From Litoditis marina (Eukaryota > Nematoda > Chromadorea > Rhabditida > Rhabditidae), in assembly GCA_964036275.1 (NCBI GenBank), contig OZ038437.1, positions 7,383,804 to 7,447,803 of the forward strand: a stretch of DNA of 64,000 nucleotides. The letters are read 5' to 3'. The notes under the pieces are model-generated. The model was not told the DNA's origin. It made no database searches and was given only the letters and a program-made list of their open reading frames with translations. This document shows, piece after piece, positions 10,931 through 22,051 of this stretch (position 1 is the stretch's first letter; each line of letters begins with the position of its first letter). Both the position numbers and the translations under genes were made by a program.

Positions 10931-13900
10931 ATGACTACTAATCCCGCTGAAGATGGTGATGAAGGAGGAGGCCTGGATGATTTCCTTGCTCTCATGTCCG
11001 ACGACGAGGAAGAGAATGACTCGTTCGTCACCTGCAGACAGGATACTACGCTTACTAGGTAAGGGCTAAGGCTATAGTATAGTTCAATTACTTGAAGCAG
11101 CTTGGGTATAGTCTTTTCGTCTCTGCTGAGACTTCTACATTATGGTAACAAAAGTTTTATTGCAAAACGGTCGCTGGAAAAGTTTGAATGTGTACTGTTG
11201 GAGTTGAGTCGTTCGTCACCTGCAAACAGGATACGAGGATACTACGCTTACTAGGTAAAGTTGTGGTTCACCTTGTAGTAATGAAATTTATTCACTGAGG
11301 ATGGGTTGGCGATCATACTACGAGGTCCTGAAACACAAAGCCAGGTGCTACTAAAGTTTTTGAACCACACAAGAGTTTAATTTCATGACCTGCAATCTGC
11401 TAAGTCCACTTTTTGTTCAGAACCTTCACCACCAACAACGACACGTTCATGTCGGCGGTGTCAAATATGGATGATGATGAGCTGGGAGATGAAGATTGGA
11501 TAGGAGAGGGCAGGCAACAGGTGGGTATTGATTATTGTCTGTAACTCCTAATAATCCACATCCACAGGACTTGCAAAAATTATCCTCATTTGTTCGATCC
11601 CTACTACCCCCTAGCCTCTCTATAATGTGTGTGACCTGTGGCTCGCTTCTAACTCACCTAATATTAGGGAAATACATAATGCGTGAAATCTCCTTTTAAT
11701 AACGTGAGACTGAAGTTTTTGCAATAAGCGCGTTTCAGAATGACGACGACAAGACTCCGTCTCCAACGAATGTCAACGGCGATTCTGGTAGAAGTTCGCG
11801 TCACACTTTGACGGAGGAGGAAATTCAAGGTTAGAAATTAGATCGTCGTCTTTTTTCAGACTGCGTTCGTACTCTCAGCCGTACTGCAGCTGACTTTTGA
11901 GGGAATTCAAATTTTGGTAGTTATGGGGTCCTTCCGTAATTAAAACCTGTTCCTGTTGATGATAATTGAGTTCAAAGTTGAAACGTGCAAGAATTCGTGT
12001 TTTCAACTGTTCAACCGCAGATTCAGAAAACAAAACCTTGAATGAAAAGAGAAACTAGCAATAAGAATTGTTTGTTTTGTTCAAATTATGGTAGAATGTT
12101 TTCATTAACCTTCTGTTGCAGAAAAACTGGATGCCGCCATCAAGCAGAAACAAGAAGCAATTCAGGTGGCGCGCAGACTATTGGGCAGGGATGACGCTAG
12201 TAGTGGTTCGTTTTTCTTCCTTTGTTCTCAAATATGACAAGTAACTTGGCAATTTAGTCTACTCAACTCACGTATTCAGCTTACGTGATGTGGCTCAGTA
12301 CCCATTCATACTAACTAGCTCGAAAACCAATGATTGGTGTCAGTTTTTGAGAAAGCTTTTACAGATTTCGAAATTTTTTGTCGATGTAATTCGGGTGTCA
12401 ATATCTGAGGATCCGCGTAATTTCTAGCAACGTTGCTAGGATTCGTCATTTTCCACCCACAGCATTCAAGATTTAATTTTGAGATCTGATCCGTAGGTTT
12501 CCATATCTGAAATTCAGCATTTCCTCATGTTCCAGCCGGTCCATCAAACTCGTCTTCCGCGCGCAAAACGCGTGAGGTTCCGTTGGATTTTGAGGGAACT
12601 TCTCCCAAAGAAAGCGAAAAATCGGGCGGCAAACGACGATTGGTACTAGATTCGGATTCAGAAGAAGAAGGGGGAGATAACGACGATGATATGATGGAGA
12701 GGAAGTAGGTTTCACAGTTTTTGCCTCAATTTTCTTCACTTTTTCGAAGAACAATCGAAAAGGTGGGTTTTATTTGAGTGTTTTGGTACTGTTTGATCAT
12801 TTTCTGATTTTTTGTGTTTCAGGGATCTCAATTCATCTGGTAGAGCAATTCAGAAGGCTTTGGACAAGAAGGATAGGGAGACGTTGATGTCAAAGGCACT
12901 GCCCAGCGATAAGGTAAGGTAGCCTTTACGCTTCACCATTTGCAATACGAAATACGCGAATAAAAAAAAAGAGTCGCACTCCAGAGCTCGGGTTGCCGCG
13001 TGCGGTTAACCTGGTAGTTTGAGCAGTTGGGCGCAATCGAAGGTTATCGATTCGAACAGAATTTTCCAAAATTCACCACAATTTATAAAAGGGCTCCCTT
13101 TCAGCCAACTTCCGAGAAATTTGATCATTTTTTGATGAAAAATCATGTAGCTTCACGTAGTTCAATCTAAAAACGAAATCCCACCTGTAGAATAGTCACA
13201 CCTTACGGATATGTGCTCCTGTGATTCGGACAACTTTACTTACGTGTTATTTCAGCCATCCACCTCACGTACCGCTCATGTTGCTGCCACCCTGCCACCT
13301 GCCCGCCCCTCCGTTTTGACCGGAGTCACCGATTCGAAGAACAACATGAAGAATCAGAAGCAATCGGTTGCGGCCTACGATCCTTTCTTTGGGCTTAGAG
13401 TCAAGTAGGTAGTTTGGTTTTTAGTGTGGCTTGCTGTGTAATTTGGTCTTGGCCGGAAGCTTTCGATGTAGTTTGGTCTAGACTGGTGTCACCCACTCGA
13501 AGAACGGCGTTAAGATTTCATTTTTCACGAATCAGAAGTAATCGGTTGCGGCCTACGATCCTTCCTTTTGCTTAGAGTGAAGTACGTAGTTTGGTTTTCA
13601 GTTTTCAGTGTAGTTTGTTGTCCATATACAAGTCGCACAGCGGATGTTAAATATCGCCACCTCTCCTCTGCTTTTTTGTGCCGCGACCTCTCTAAAACGG
13701 CCATTTTCACACATTTTTCCATAAGGTACAATTGTGATTTCATAACTTTTCTGCAGAAATCCGAAGGTGAGCTCCCTGGCCTTTGAGGCTGTCACTGAGG
13801 GCATGAAGAAGATGCGACTGTCCACCCTGCGGCCCACCATGGATCAGCCAGGTGGGAAAATTAAAGTTTGACATCTTCCCTCCCCCTCCCCCTACGCCGA

Positions 13901-16900
13901 AGTTTAACCCAGGATTCCTGGGCCAGGAAATAGGTTCTACATTTTGAGTTGCATTTTGACCCCCCCCCCCACACTATATTTCTCGGGTCATAGCTGGGGG
14001 GGGGGGGGGGGGGGGGTAACTTCAGTTCCTCAGACGTACCCGGGAAACAAGAGGTTCAGACAACTATCTTTAATCGCCTATGAACTTATAGAAAACTGGG
14101 TGACGATGGGTGTGATAGTTGAGCGAGCCGAGCCGAAGAAGAGTGCAAACGGGCACGAGTACACCGTCTGGCGGGTACACGATCTCAAGGTGAGCCTGAG
14201 CATACACCAGTAAAGTTGGCAGAATGACCATAAAAAATTCGAAAACTTTTTGTCACTATCTGGCTTATTTTGGCTTATTTTTCATGCAAAATTATATTGT
14301 TCCGCGCGTTTTGGAATTTCAAAAAAACGGGTTACTTTTCGTGGTCACGCTATATGTGAGAGTTATACACGCTGTATGTGAGAAAGCTTTGTTCAATTTT
14401 GGCTTCAAAGATTCGAACCCTGATAAAATGCGATAGTGTTGAGTAGGATTTAGGGAAAAGAGAAGATCAGTAGATCGTTTTTTCTGACTATGTGAACAAC
14501 TTTACAGTATTATGTAAATCATATCTGTGAGTATGTCAAACGCCTGTTTTCAGAACTGCCAGGACACCGCGGTGAAGGTTCTTCTGTTCGGCGAGTCGTG
14601 CAAGGAGCACTGGAAGCTACAGGCCGGAGCCACGGTGGCACTTGTGGGCGCGCAGGTGGCCGAACCGCAGCAGAACCAGCCGAATGCGGCCAGAGGTTGG
14701 TTGGGAAATATCTAACGGCTGTAGGTTCCTTCTTGGTGTGGGTCCGAAAATTGGGGTTGATTGAGGTCACGTGAAGTGGCTCATACATACACCAGTAAGG
14801 TCTGACTTAGCGACAGAAAGTAAGCCGTTTTCAGATGTGAACACGTGAAAATTTGGAATTTTTCATCAAAGGTAGACCGATATTCATGTTTTCAGCTAAA
14901 AAGTAGTCGGTTTTTCTGTTTTTTTTTCGTTACACTCGTTTCTCTAACATTTTGTCCAAAAGGTGACGGGAACGAACTTCAAATTCAGGTGGATAGCGCA
15001 ACATACACCGTATCGGTTCGCTTCGGTAAGAGCGACCCCTCAGAAACGTGTTCACTTTCTAGATAAGAGCACAACCCTGAAGGTGGCAAAGAGGGCGCAG
15101 GTGATGGAGTTGGGATACTGCGCCTCATTCGGCATCTGTAAGGTGAGCTCATCAACTGTCAACAACAACAAAACAACAATCTACAGTCATCTAAATAATC
15201 TGGTATACAAGTTTCGGAAATAGCTTATGGAGAAGAAATCACAGTCTTCGGTTTCACATTGGAATAAGTTTTAATGAGAATATTGTACCAGTTTGTGAAC
15301 GTGTGCAGGTTCGCCGACTGGCGAATCTCTCACTTTTCTTTGAACGGAATTATGGAGACCTAGGACTTATTCGGTTCGCAGCGTTTTTTTTTTCGCATTT
15401 CTGGAAACTCATCTGAATGACCAGTAAAACTTTATAAACCGGTAAAAAAAAATTCCAGGCAGTGCGACATGATGGCAAGCCGTGCACGACTTTCGTGAAC
15501 CTTGACCTCTCTGACTACTGCGTCTATCACGTTATGAATGCAGCTAGGAAACTATCATCTAAGAGAGGTACGATATTGGACCACTGTATGGGATTTATAG
15601 GCTAATTTCATATTTGATGCTTCAGGGGGTTGCCATAGGAAAAGCAGGCAGGCACAATCATTTTGGTTTAGTTTGATGTGTTTGATTCTGTAGTTTGTAG
15701 TGGATGAGTCCCCATTTGTGTTTGGCGAAGTTTGAGAGTGTGTTTCAAGAGAGAACGTAACACTAGAAATGGGATTCAGTAGCTAACCAAGCGCTTCAGG
15801 CGATAACTGTGATGATGCACTCATTTGTGTTGTTGTTTTTGTTTTTTTACTGATTCTAGGTGTTTTGTTTTCCAGGTGTGTTCAGCAGTATCTCCGGCGC
15901 GCCGCCCATGAAGCGCCAGCCGCCGAAACAACCGCACGGACTCGTGACTGTGGCCAAGTACGTTGTTTTTTTGGTTTCCTGCTTCATGCACAGGGGTGAC
16001 CACAAGTTGCACGCGTGCAACATTTTTAAGGGGAGGGAGCCGTGAAAGCCCCGACAGGGCGGAAATTTTAGAAAATAATGGTGATTTTTGCCGATTTCTG
16101 TGAAATTTTGAAGAATGATTTCGTATTTTTCGGCGAATTTTTCATTTTTAAGGCCTTAAGGGGGGGGGGGGGGTTGTACCGGTGGTAGGTTTGGTCGAAT
16201 ATTTGGTCACCCCTGTTCATGCAAGTTCACTTATATTCATTAATTCGTGAAATACTGAATGGAAGAGAACCAGATTGAAGAGAAGAAGCAACGAAAACTC
16301 GGATATCCATCGACGTAAACGGATTTCAAAACGATAAAATGTGCCATAAATACAGGCAGAAACAATAGTTTTCTTTTCTTAGAGTGTAGTTTGTTATCGC
16401 AGTTTTCAATTTCCTATTCATCCCTCTCTGTTAGGCCGCATGCGCATCTACTTCTCGGCCAGGAAACTGCCCTGAACGAGTTTGTAGTCTGATACTGCAG
16501 ATCAAACTACAACTTACAAATGGTCATTTCTCCTCCTACATCATGTTTTTGCAGACCCTGTCGCCTTCCCGGCCAGGCAACCGCTCTGAATGAGGCGGGC
16601 ACGGTGCGCGCAGCCGGCGGCGTGGCATTCAAATCGAACGGCGGCAAGACGGTCACTAGGACAGAAGAGAAGGAGACACTGGGACAGCTGATGACCTCGA
16701 GGGTGGGTATATAAACAAAAAACTATATAAATCTATTCAAACTTAACTACTATGGAAGTTAAAAAAACGTGGTACGTCTCTCCTCTACTCCATTTATAGT
16801 TGCCTTGTCGCACACATTAAAAGTGTCTCAATCCGACATAAAATTTGAAAAATGGACTCATAAAGCGCACAAATCATGGGCAAACTCAAAAATTAGACCC

Positions 16901-19900
16901 CGAAAGGTCAGCTGGTCTATGCGAAATAATATATATGGACTATTTCAGGCGCATCTTCTTGGAGCGAAGAATCTTGTGCGCGCCACGGCAACGAAATCAG
17001 AATGTAGCGGAAGCCAGGAGAAAACCCATGGGAAACATCTATCGATGGCTCAATTCATGCAGGAACGAAAGGTCTGTGATGAAGTCATTAAACGGTCGAG
17101 AATGGTATAACTGGCTGAGCGGAACCTCTGATCACGATCCTAAAATAGTTTTCTTCTCTTTCACGGAATTTGTAAATCTGTTCTGGAACCCAATGGGTGA
17201 ATTTTTCGATATAAGGATACCGCATTTATTTTCATTCATATAGATAGAGGTTGCGTGTCCTGAAGACAGCTGGTGTGTCTTCAGTGATATAGATACGTAT
17301 TGATTGATTTCCCCGTTCAGGTGGCAGAAAAGAAGGAGGCGGAGGAGCGCCCGCCCACCCTTGGTTTCGGAATCAGCCGAAGGACGGGAATCAACTTGGG
17401 TGGTCCGATGAAGTCGAAGGCGGCGGGGCAGGAGGCGGCTAGGGTGCGTTGGCATTGTCACTTTTGTAGCGGTCTCGACGAGAGAGCGTGCGGGTCAGAG
17501 AGACGCAGACTGTCTTGGCCTGTCTGAGTCTCGGCCTCATTGACATGAAAAAGTGCGGCGAGACGCGAGCAAAACACCATATTCAGAGCTACGACAGCTG
17601 GTGAAATCTCTATGACATGTGACCTACATTGAACTTTCAGGCAATGTTTGTACATTTCAGTTGCGCGCTATCGCTGTTATCAATAGAGAGAAGGACGGAG
17701 TTCAGAGACCCAAGAAGAGGCCGAATAGTTAGTTTTTTATCTTTCGAAATTTGAATGACAAACACGTGAGCAGGTGTACAGCTATGATGATTTGTGGATG
17801 ATAACTGGGTGGGTTAATAGTGAGCGAAGAGAAAAATTTGTCCCCTAAACTTCCAAGCTAGTAAGTTTGACATAAACGTCGGAATTGTTAAAACTGGGTG
17901 GTTCTAAAGCTTAGGTGAAATTTAACCTGATAAACAGTCAATTTCTGATTTGTGTTTCTGATGGCAGCCTCTTGGTAAGAAATTTCCATATTTCCAGCCG
18001 ATGAGGTGGCTGGCACTCCGTCGAAAAAGCACCAGCTGGGTTCGATTACGAACAAACTGGACATTGAGAGTCTACTGAAGAGGAAGAGCATCAACGACAA
18101 GCAGGCGGAGAAGGTTTGTTAGTAGCATTGAGTTTTATTAATACGATAAAATTAGCTTAAATTAGATATAACCAATCTGAATTTTTAGAATCCAGAGCTT
18201 TACGGGCTCCAAACCTATTGAGTGTTAGTAGCATGTTTAGGAATGAACCTGAAACTTCTGAGTGGTTTCTGCTCGTTCTATCTTTCTATTGATATAAATG
18301 ATTTGAGTTTAACATGTGAACGCAATTCAGTAAGTACCACATTTTCACAATGAAGAGACAAAATCATCACTTTCTCTCATGAAATGAGATGTTTGTATTT
18401 CAAAAATATTTTGAATAGTTGCTGTAGTTTCCATGTACTCAGCATATTTCTTGGGCTAGAAATATTTGTCGATACCCTTTCAGTTTAATCTCGATTAAAC
18501 TACATGGTTTTCAGGAAGAGGCGGACATTGCTCAGAAATATCTGGACGGAATGGAGAAAAAGGAACGCGTCGAGTCGTTTGTCACCGGATGTATGTCCAT
18601 GAAGAGTGTCAAGGTGGTCACGTGCAAGAAGGTACGAGTTGCGCGTTCTTTTTCAAATTGGTGAACTTTTAGGTTGGTGTTTTTGGTTGTTGTCCTACAC
18701 CAGTAGGGTGCGACTATTCTACGCAAAGGAAATCGTTTTTCAATTGAAAAACGTTACGCAGTTACGCTTTATGATTTCATACCATTTTTTCATTATCGGC
18801 ATTGCAAAAAAGCGAGACCTCGTTTTTTTTCGAGTTTTTCCGGATATGCGGACTACTATACGGTAGTGATCCGATGAGGCATTCTATGTTTAAAATTGTA
18901 GTCTGGTTAAGGAGTTACGGTATTGCTAATGAGTTACAAATTTTCAGTGCGCCTACACGGCCCAAAAGCAGAGTGAGCTGTGCATGCAGTCTGGCCATGC
19001 TGTCACCAGGTCGACCGCGGAGAAGCGCTTCTTCAAGTGCAAGGCGTGCTCGAAGAGGACGACCGCCTTCGGACTGTTGCCAAACAAGCCGTGCAAGGTA
19101 CGTTATTGGGCGAGAGACCGGTGAGATCAGAGAGACGCAGACTGTCAGTGTCTTGTTTGGCCTGATGCCAAACAACCTTTACATACAGTATGTGACATTT
19201 AGCAGGGATTCGTATGGAAAACTAGTGATTTCTGCGCGAGAGAGAAATGGTCAACCTGAGACAAAAAGGGCTGGCAGTTAGGAAGTGGAAAAAATTTCTG
19301 AGTATATATCTTTATTTTGGCAGTTTGAGGTTAGTCACATCTAACTGGTGTGTGCATACACCGCCAAGTCCTCTTATGGGATGGACGGTCACAAACAAAT
19401 TCGTCTTAAAAGTAGAGATCGCGAGTTCAAAACGAACGAAATTTTTACAAGAGTAGTAAACAAGCAACATACAAGCAAAAATCCCAGTTTTGGAGGGGTC
19501 TCAGCTCGAGAAAAATAGAACGGTCGCGATATTTCAAGACCAATATGGGACTTTTGGCGGTGTATGGGTGTGTGATACTGTTTTTCGTAGCTAGTGTTCG
19601 TTTTCGCCTGAAACACTTGACCCTTATCTTTAGTAGTGACTGCTTGTAAAAAGCTGTCTTGTCTTCAACGGACTGCCAAGTATCGCAATCTGACGTTCTA
19701 GTAGGGCAGATAAAACATGCATTTGGAGATAACACCGGGTCACTAGTCGCTTTTTTCGACACCAAAGTAGTGTACCGCAGATAGTTCTGACCATTCATTC
19801 GGCACTTTACTGTTCTGAATCTTCGATGCTTCTTCTAATTAGTGTAATTTGTTGTGCTACTTCTACTTCTGTAAATTGCACTGCACTCTCAACTGATTTG

Positions 19901-20587
19901 GAACATTGTGAACATACAGTCTATCACTAAGTCGCTTTTAATCTTGTTATGCTGCTATTGAGTTGTACGGACACGTGAAACATGTCACATCATAATTAAA
20001 CAACGTTAGTTAGTTAATAACACATTTCCTGAGGTTTCTTCATGTTGAACGTGTACGTTCTCTTTATCACTAGTGTAAGTGTTGAGCATGGCGAGTTTTG
20101 TGCGCAGACTATTCTTCGAGGCAGGTTGCGTAAAGTGATGCAACTCTAACCCAGCAGGGCGTTGTATACACTCATTGACTCATGCAAATTGTATTAATCG
20201 ATTTGCGTTTCACGTCTTTCCGTAACCTGTATACAATGCTATTCTGAAGTATTGCTACCAGTTAAATACGAAGTCCAGATAGAATCATGTACTTATTCAA
20301 AACATTTCAAGTTCAATCTTGGGGCGGGAAACTTTTTTAACCGTTTTCTGCGGTCATCTTGAAGATTGTAGTTATTTTGAATCAAAGTGGTCGAATTTCA
20401 CGTATTATATCCGAAAGTCCTTTTTTTAAAAGTCGGTAGCTCAAAACTTAACAACTCTTTTCCGTCTTTTCAGTTCTGTGAAGCGAATGACTGGGAGCGG
20501 GTAGCCATGAAAGACGAGCGAAAGGTCACTCTGGACAATGAACAGCTGAAACTACGTGGGGACGAGAGACCAAACGTCAACACGTAA
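10931..20587 (+). CDS. mcm-10: DNA replication initiation factor MCM10
   Basis: Twenty-two exons: 10931-11058, 11421-11520, 11739-11829, 12122-12205, 12536-12704, 12823-12913, 13256-13404, 13757-13851, 14026-14189, 14554-14695, 14963-15025, 15063-15142, 15459-15567, 15876-15957, 16555-16702, 16949-17071, 17321-17443, 17661-17727, 17998-18113, 18515-18631, 18948-19097, 20474-20587; 834 aa. The N-terminus is acidic. Next come the OB-fold (about 303-450; WVTMGVIVERAEP, EYTVWRVHDLK) and the zinc motif after it (KPCTTFVNLDL...YCVYHV, about 460-480). A Lys-rich linker carries LSMAQFMQERK. The C-terminal domain (about 720-815) has CKKCAYT, CMQSGH, FFKCKACSKRT and PCKFCEANDWER, the family's paired zinc motifs. 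MCM10 binds DNA, the CMG helicase and polymerase alpha in the nucleus at origin firing. Intron 11 is only 37 nt (15026-15062). Intron 21 is 1.4 kb. I see no break in the frame. Confidence 0.95.
11205..11260 (+). repeat. Decayed copy of the MCM10 exon 1 end and its donor
   Basis: Exon 1 ends 'tcgttcgtcacctgcag...cttactag|gtaag' (11031-11064). The same string recurs from 11209 with 'gaggata' inserted, again ending 'cttactaggtaaag'. Offset is about 178 bp. In the intron the copy has no matching acceptor use and cannot replace exon 1 without changing the protein. Confidence 0.85.
13484..13590 (+). repeat. Decayed copy of MCM10 exon 7 and its donor
   Basis: Exon 7 text 'atcggttgcggcctacgatc' at 13363 recurs at 13541. 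The flanks match too: 'gtcaccgattcgaagaac' against 'gtcacccactcgaagaac', and 'cttagagtcaagtaggtagtttgg' (13395) against 'cttagagtgaagtacgtagtttgg' (13572). The copy carries a TAA in the exon frame and several indels. Confidence 0.88.
13960..14016 (+). repeat. C11 and G21 homopolymer pair in MCM10 intron 8
   Basis: Eleven C (13960-13970) are followed after 25 nt by twenty-one uninterrupted G (13996-14016). This lies only 9 nt before the 3' splice site of the exon that opens the OB-fold. The RNA could form a G-quadruplex or a C:G hairpin next to the acceptor. Other long runs occur at 16160-16173 (G14) and about 47059-47074 (C16). Confidence 0.95.
17473..17560. repeat. Dispersed repeat with 'tcagagagacgcagactgtc' core
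   Basis: The core at about 17494 recurs at about 19127, in a different intron of MCM10. A diverged relative forms the hairpin at 61222-61300 ('agagagtgtgcaggtcaatgaggcc' arms; the block there is followed by 'tctgggtctctctgacctgc'). The family is not otherwise identified. Confidence 0.6.
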
Positions 20588-22047
20588 ACAATTACAATTA
20601 AACAAATGACGTCATTCAAGATATAACTTGTACAAGTGATTTCACTACTCTCAATATTGTTTACAAACTTAAGCTTTTCTATGGCGTATTTATTTTGCGA
20701 CGAAAGACCACACGTGAATACATGAGAACATGTAACTTCGTCTTTCGTTGTAGTTTGTAGTCTGTGATCTGAGCTTTTTTTCACGTAGCCGTTTTGATTC
20801 TTTTTTTCCTAAAGTAAACTCGTAGAAAGTGGCGTTGTTTTGACGATAACTCATTATAGTTGGTTTTTCTGGTTGGTTTTTCTGGTATAGTATGGACTTC
20901 GGTTTCTCTTGCGCACCTTTGTTATCTTTTCTTTTAAGAAGCTTGTTAAAAGTGACGCTGTTTCCATGATACCATTTCTAGTTCATAGTTGGTTGTCTGT
21001 GGTCACTTTTTCGTTTTCCCCAATTATGTGTAGGGTTTAAAGTAACATCTTGCATTTCGCATTCATTGACGAGTTTTATATTTACTTACTGGTTACGATT
21101 GCCTTTGCAACCTGGTACGGTGTTCGGTTATTTCACTGTGTTAGTATTAACCTCAACGAAACTCATTCACTTGCTCTCGTTTGCATTCCGATCTTTCTAA
21201 ACTTGATCTTTTTGTAAATCATCTCATTTAATGTACTATTTGCATGTATTCTTGCCATGTTTTACTTTACTCCTATTGATTGTTTATTTGAGCATGTTGA
21301 TATATGTTGTTAAATTTATCTAATTAAAGTATTTTCTCAGAAAACACTAGTGAATGGTTACAAGAACCTCCGCACATATCTTTTTGCTTAGTTTGCTTTT
21401 ACGATTGTTTTCATTAGACTTATTAATGTTATTGCTGATTGTCATCAAGTTGTATCCATTTTAGTGCCATCTTTTGTTTGGTCCAGGCATACTGTCACGA
21501 AGTTGAGAGATTCGCAGAAGGAAATTGGAGCATCGGTAGTCTAGGTGAGTTCATTGTTTTTTTTGGTCGTTCCAAGTTTTTCTAGTACATCGTAACTTGT
21601 TGATAGCATCATCTAATATGCTTCACAGCGGAATGTTTCAATTTACATTATATGTTTGATGTTTCTAGTTTCTACTATGCTTCTTTTTGAATTAGTCAGA
21701 TTTTTTTTTTTGAGTTAACTCGCATATTTCGATTAAAAGAAGATTTTGATTGTATATTATGTTATGTTATTGCAGTGTATGACCAACGCATGATTCATAC
21801 CCACTATTCATAGAATGCTATGACAAACAGAAACAGGATATATTCAATACTGATATCTTGCTAATAGCTCGCTTCAACGTGATTCAAACCACCTTTCCAA
21901 CTTTTTTTCAGCTGAATCTTCTATCGGTCAGCTTACATGAGTCCCGCAATATCTTTTCTGTGATTAGCGATAGGTTTTTCGTAGATGTTTTCCATGAATT
22001 GGTTAGTTTAGTGTTCGGCCTATTTAGCGGGATATTTCTGTTTGCAG
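20588..22047. other. Gap between MCM10 and the zinc transporter, with a possible non-coding exon
   Basis: About 1.46 kb, AT-rich, mostly MCM10 3' UTR and intergenic DNA. A stretch at 21487-21541 is bounded by a good acceptor (tggtccag) and donor (gtctag|gtgagt). Joined to the acceptor at 22047 it cannot continue as protein in a useful frame, so if real it is a 5' UTR exon. No other feature is seen. Confidence 0.4.
22040..22047 (+). promoter_or_regulatory. Acceptor just before the ZIP transporter start
   Basis: gtttgcag ends 4 nt before the ATG at 22052. It could receive a spliced leader, or a cis-spliced 5' UTR exon such as the one suggested at 21487-21541. Confidence 0.4.
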
Positions 22048-22051
22048 AACA

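Noticed and set aside
16769..17243. Longer open frames spanning MCM10 exon 16 and its intron
   Set aside because: They are continuations of exon 16 or its alternative frame past the donor at 17071; the intron is needed to reach the conserved exon 17.
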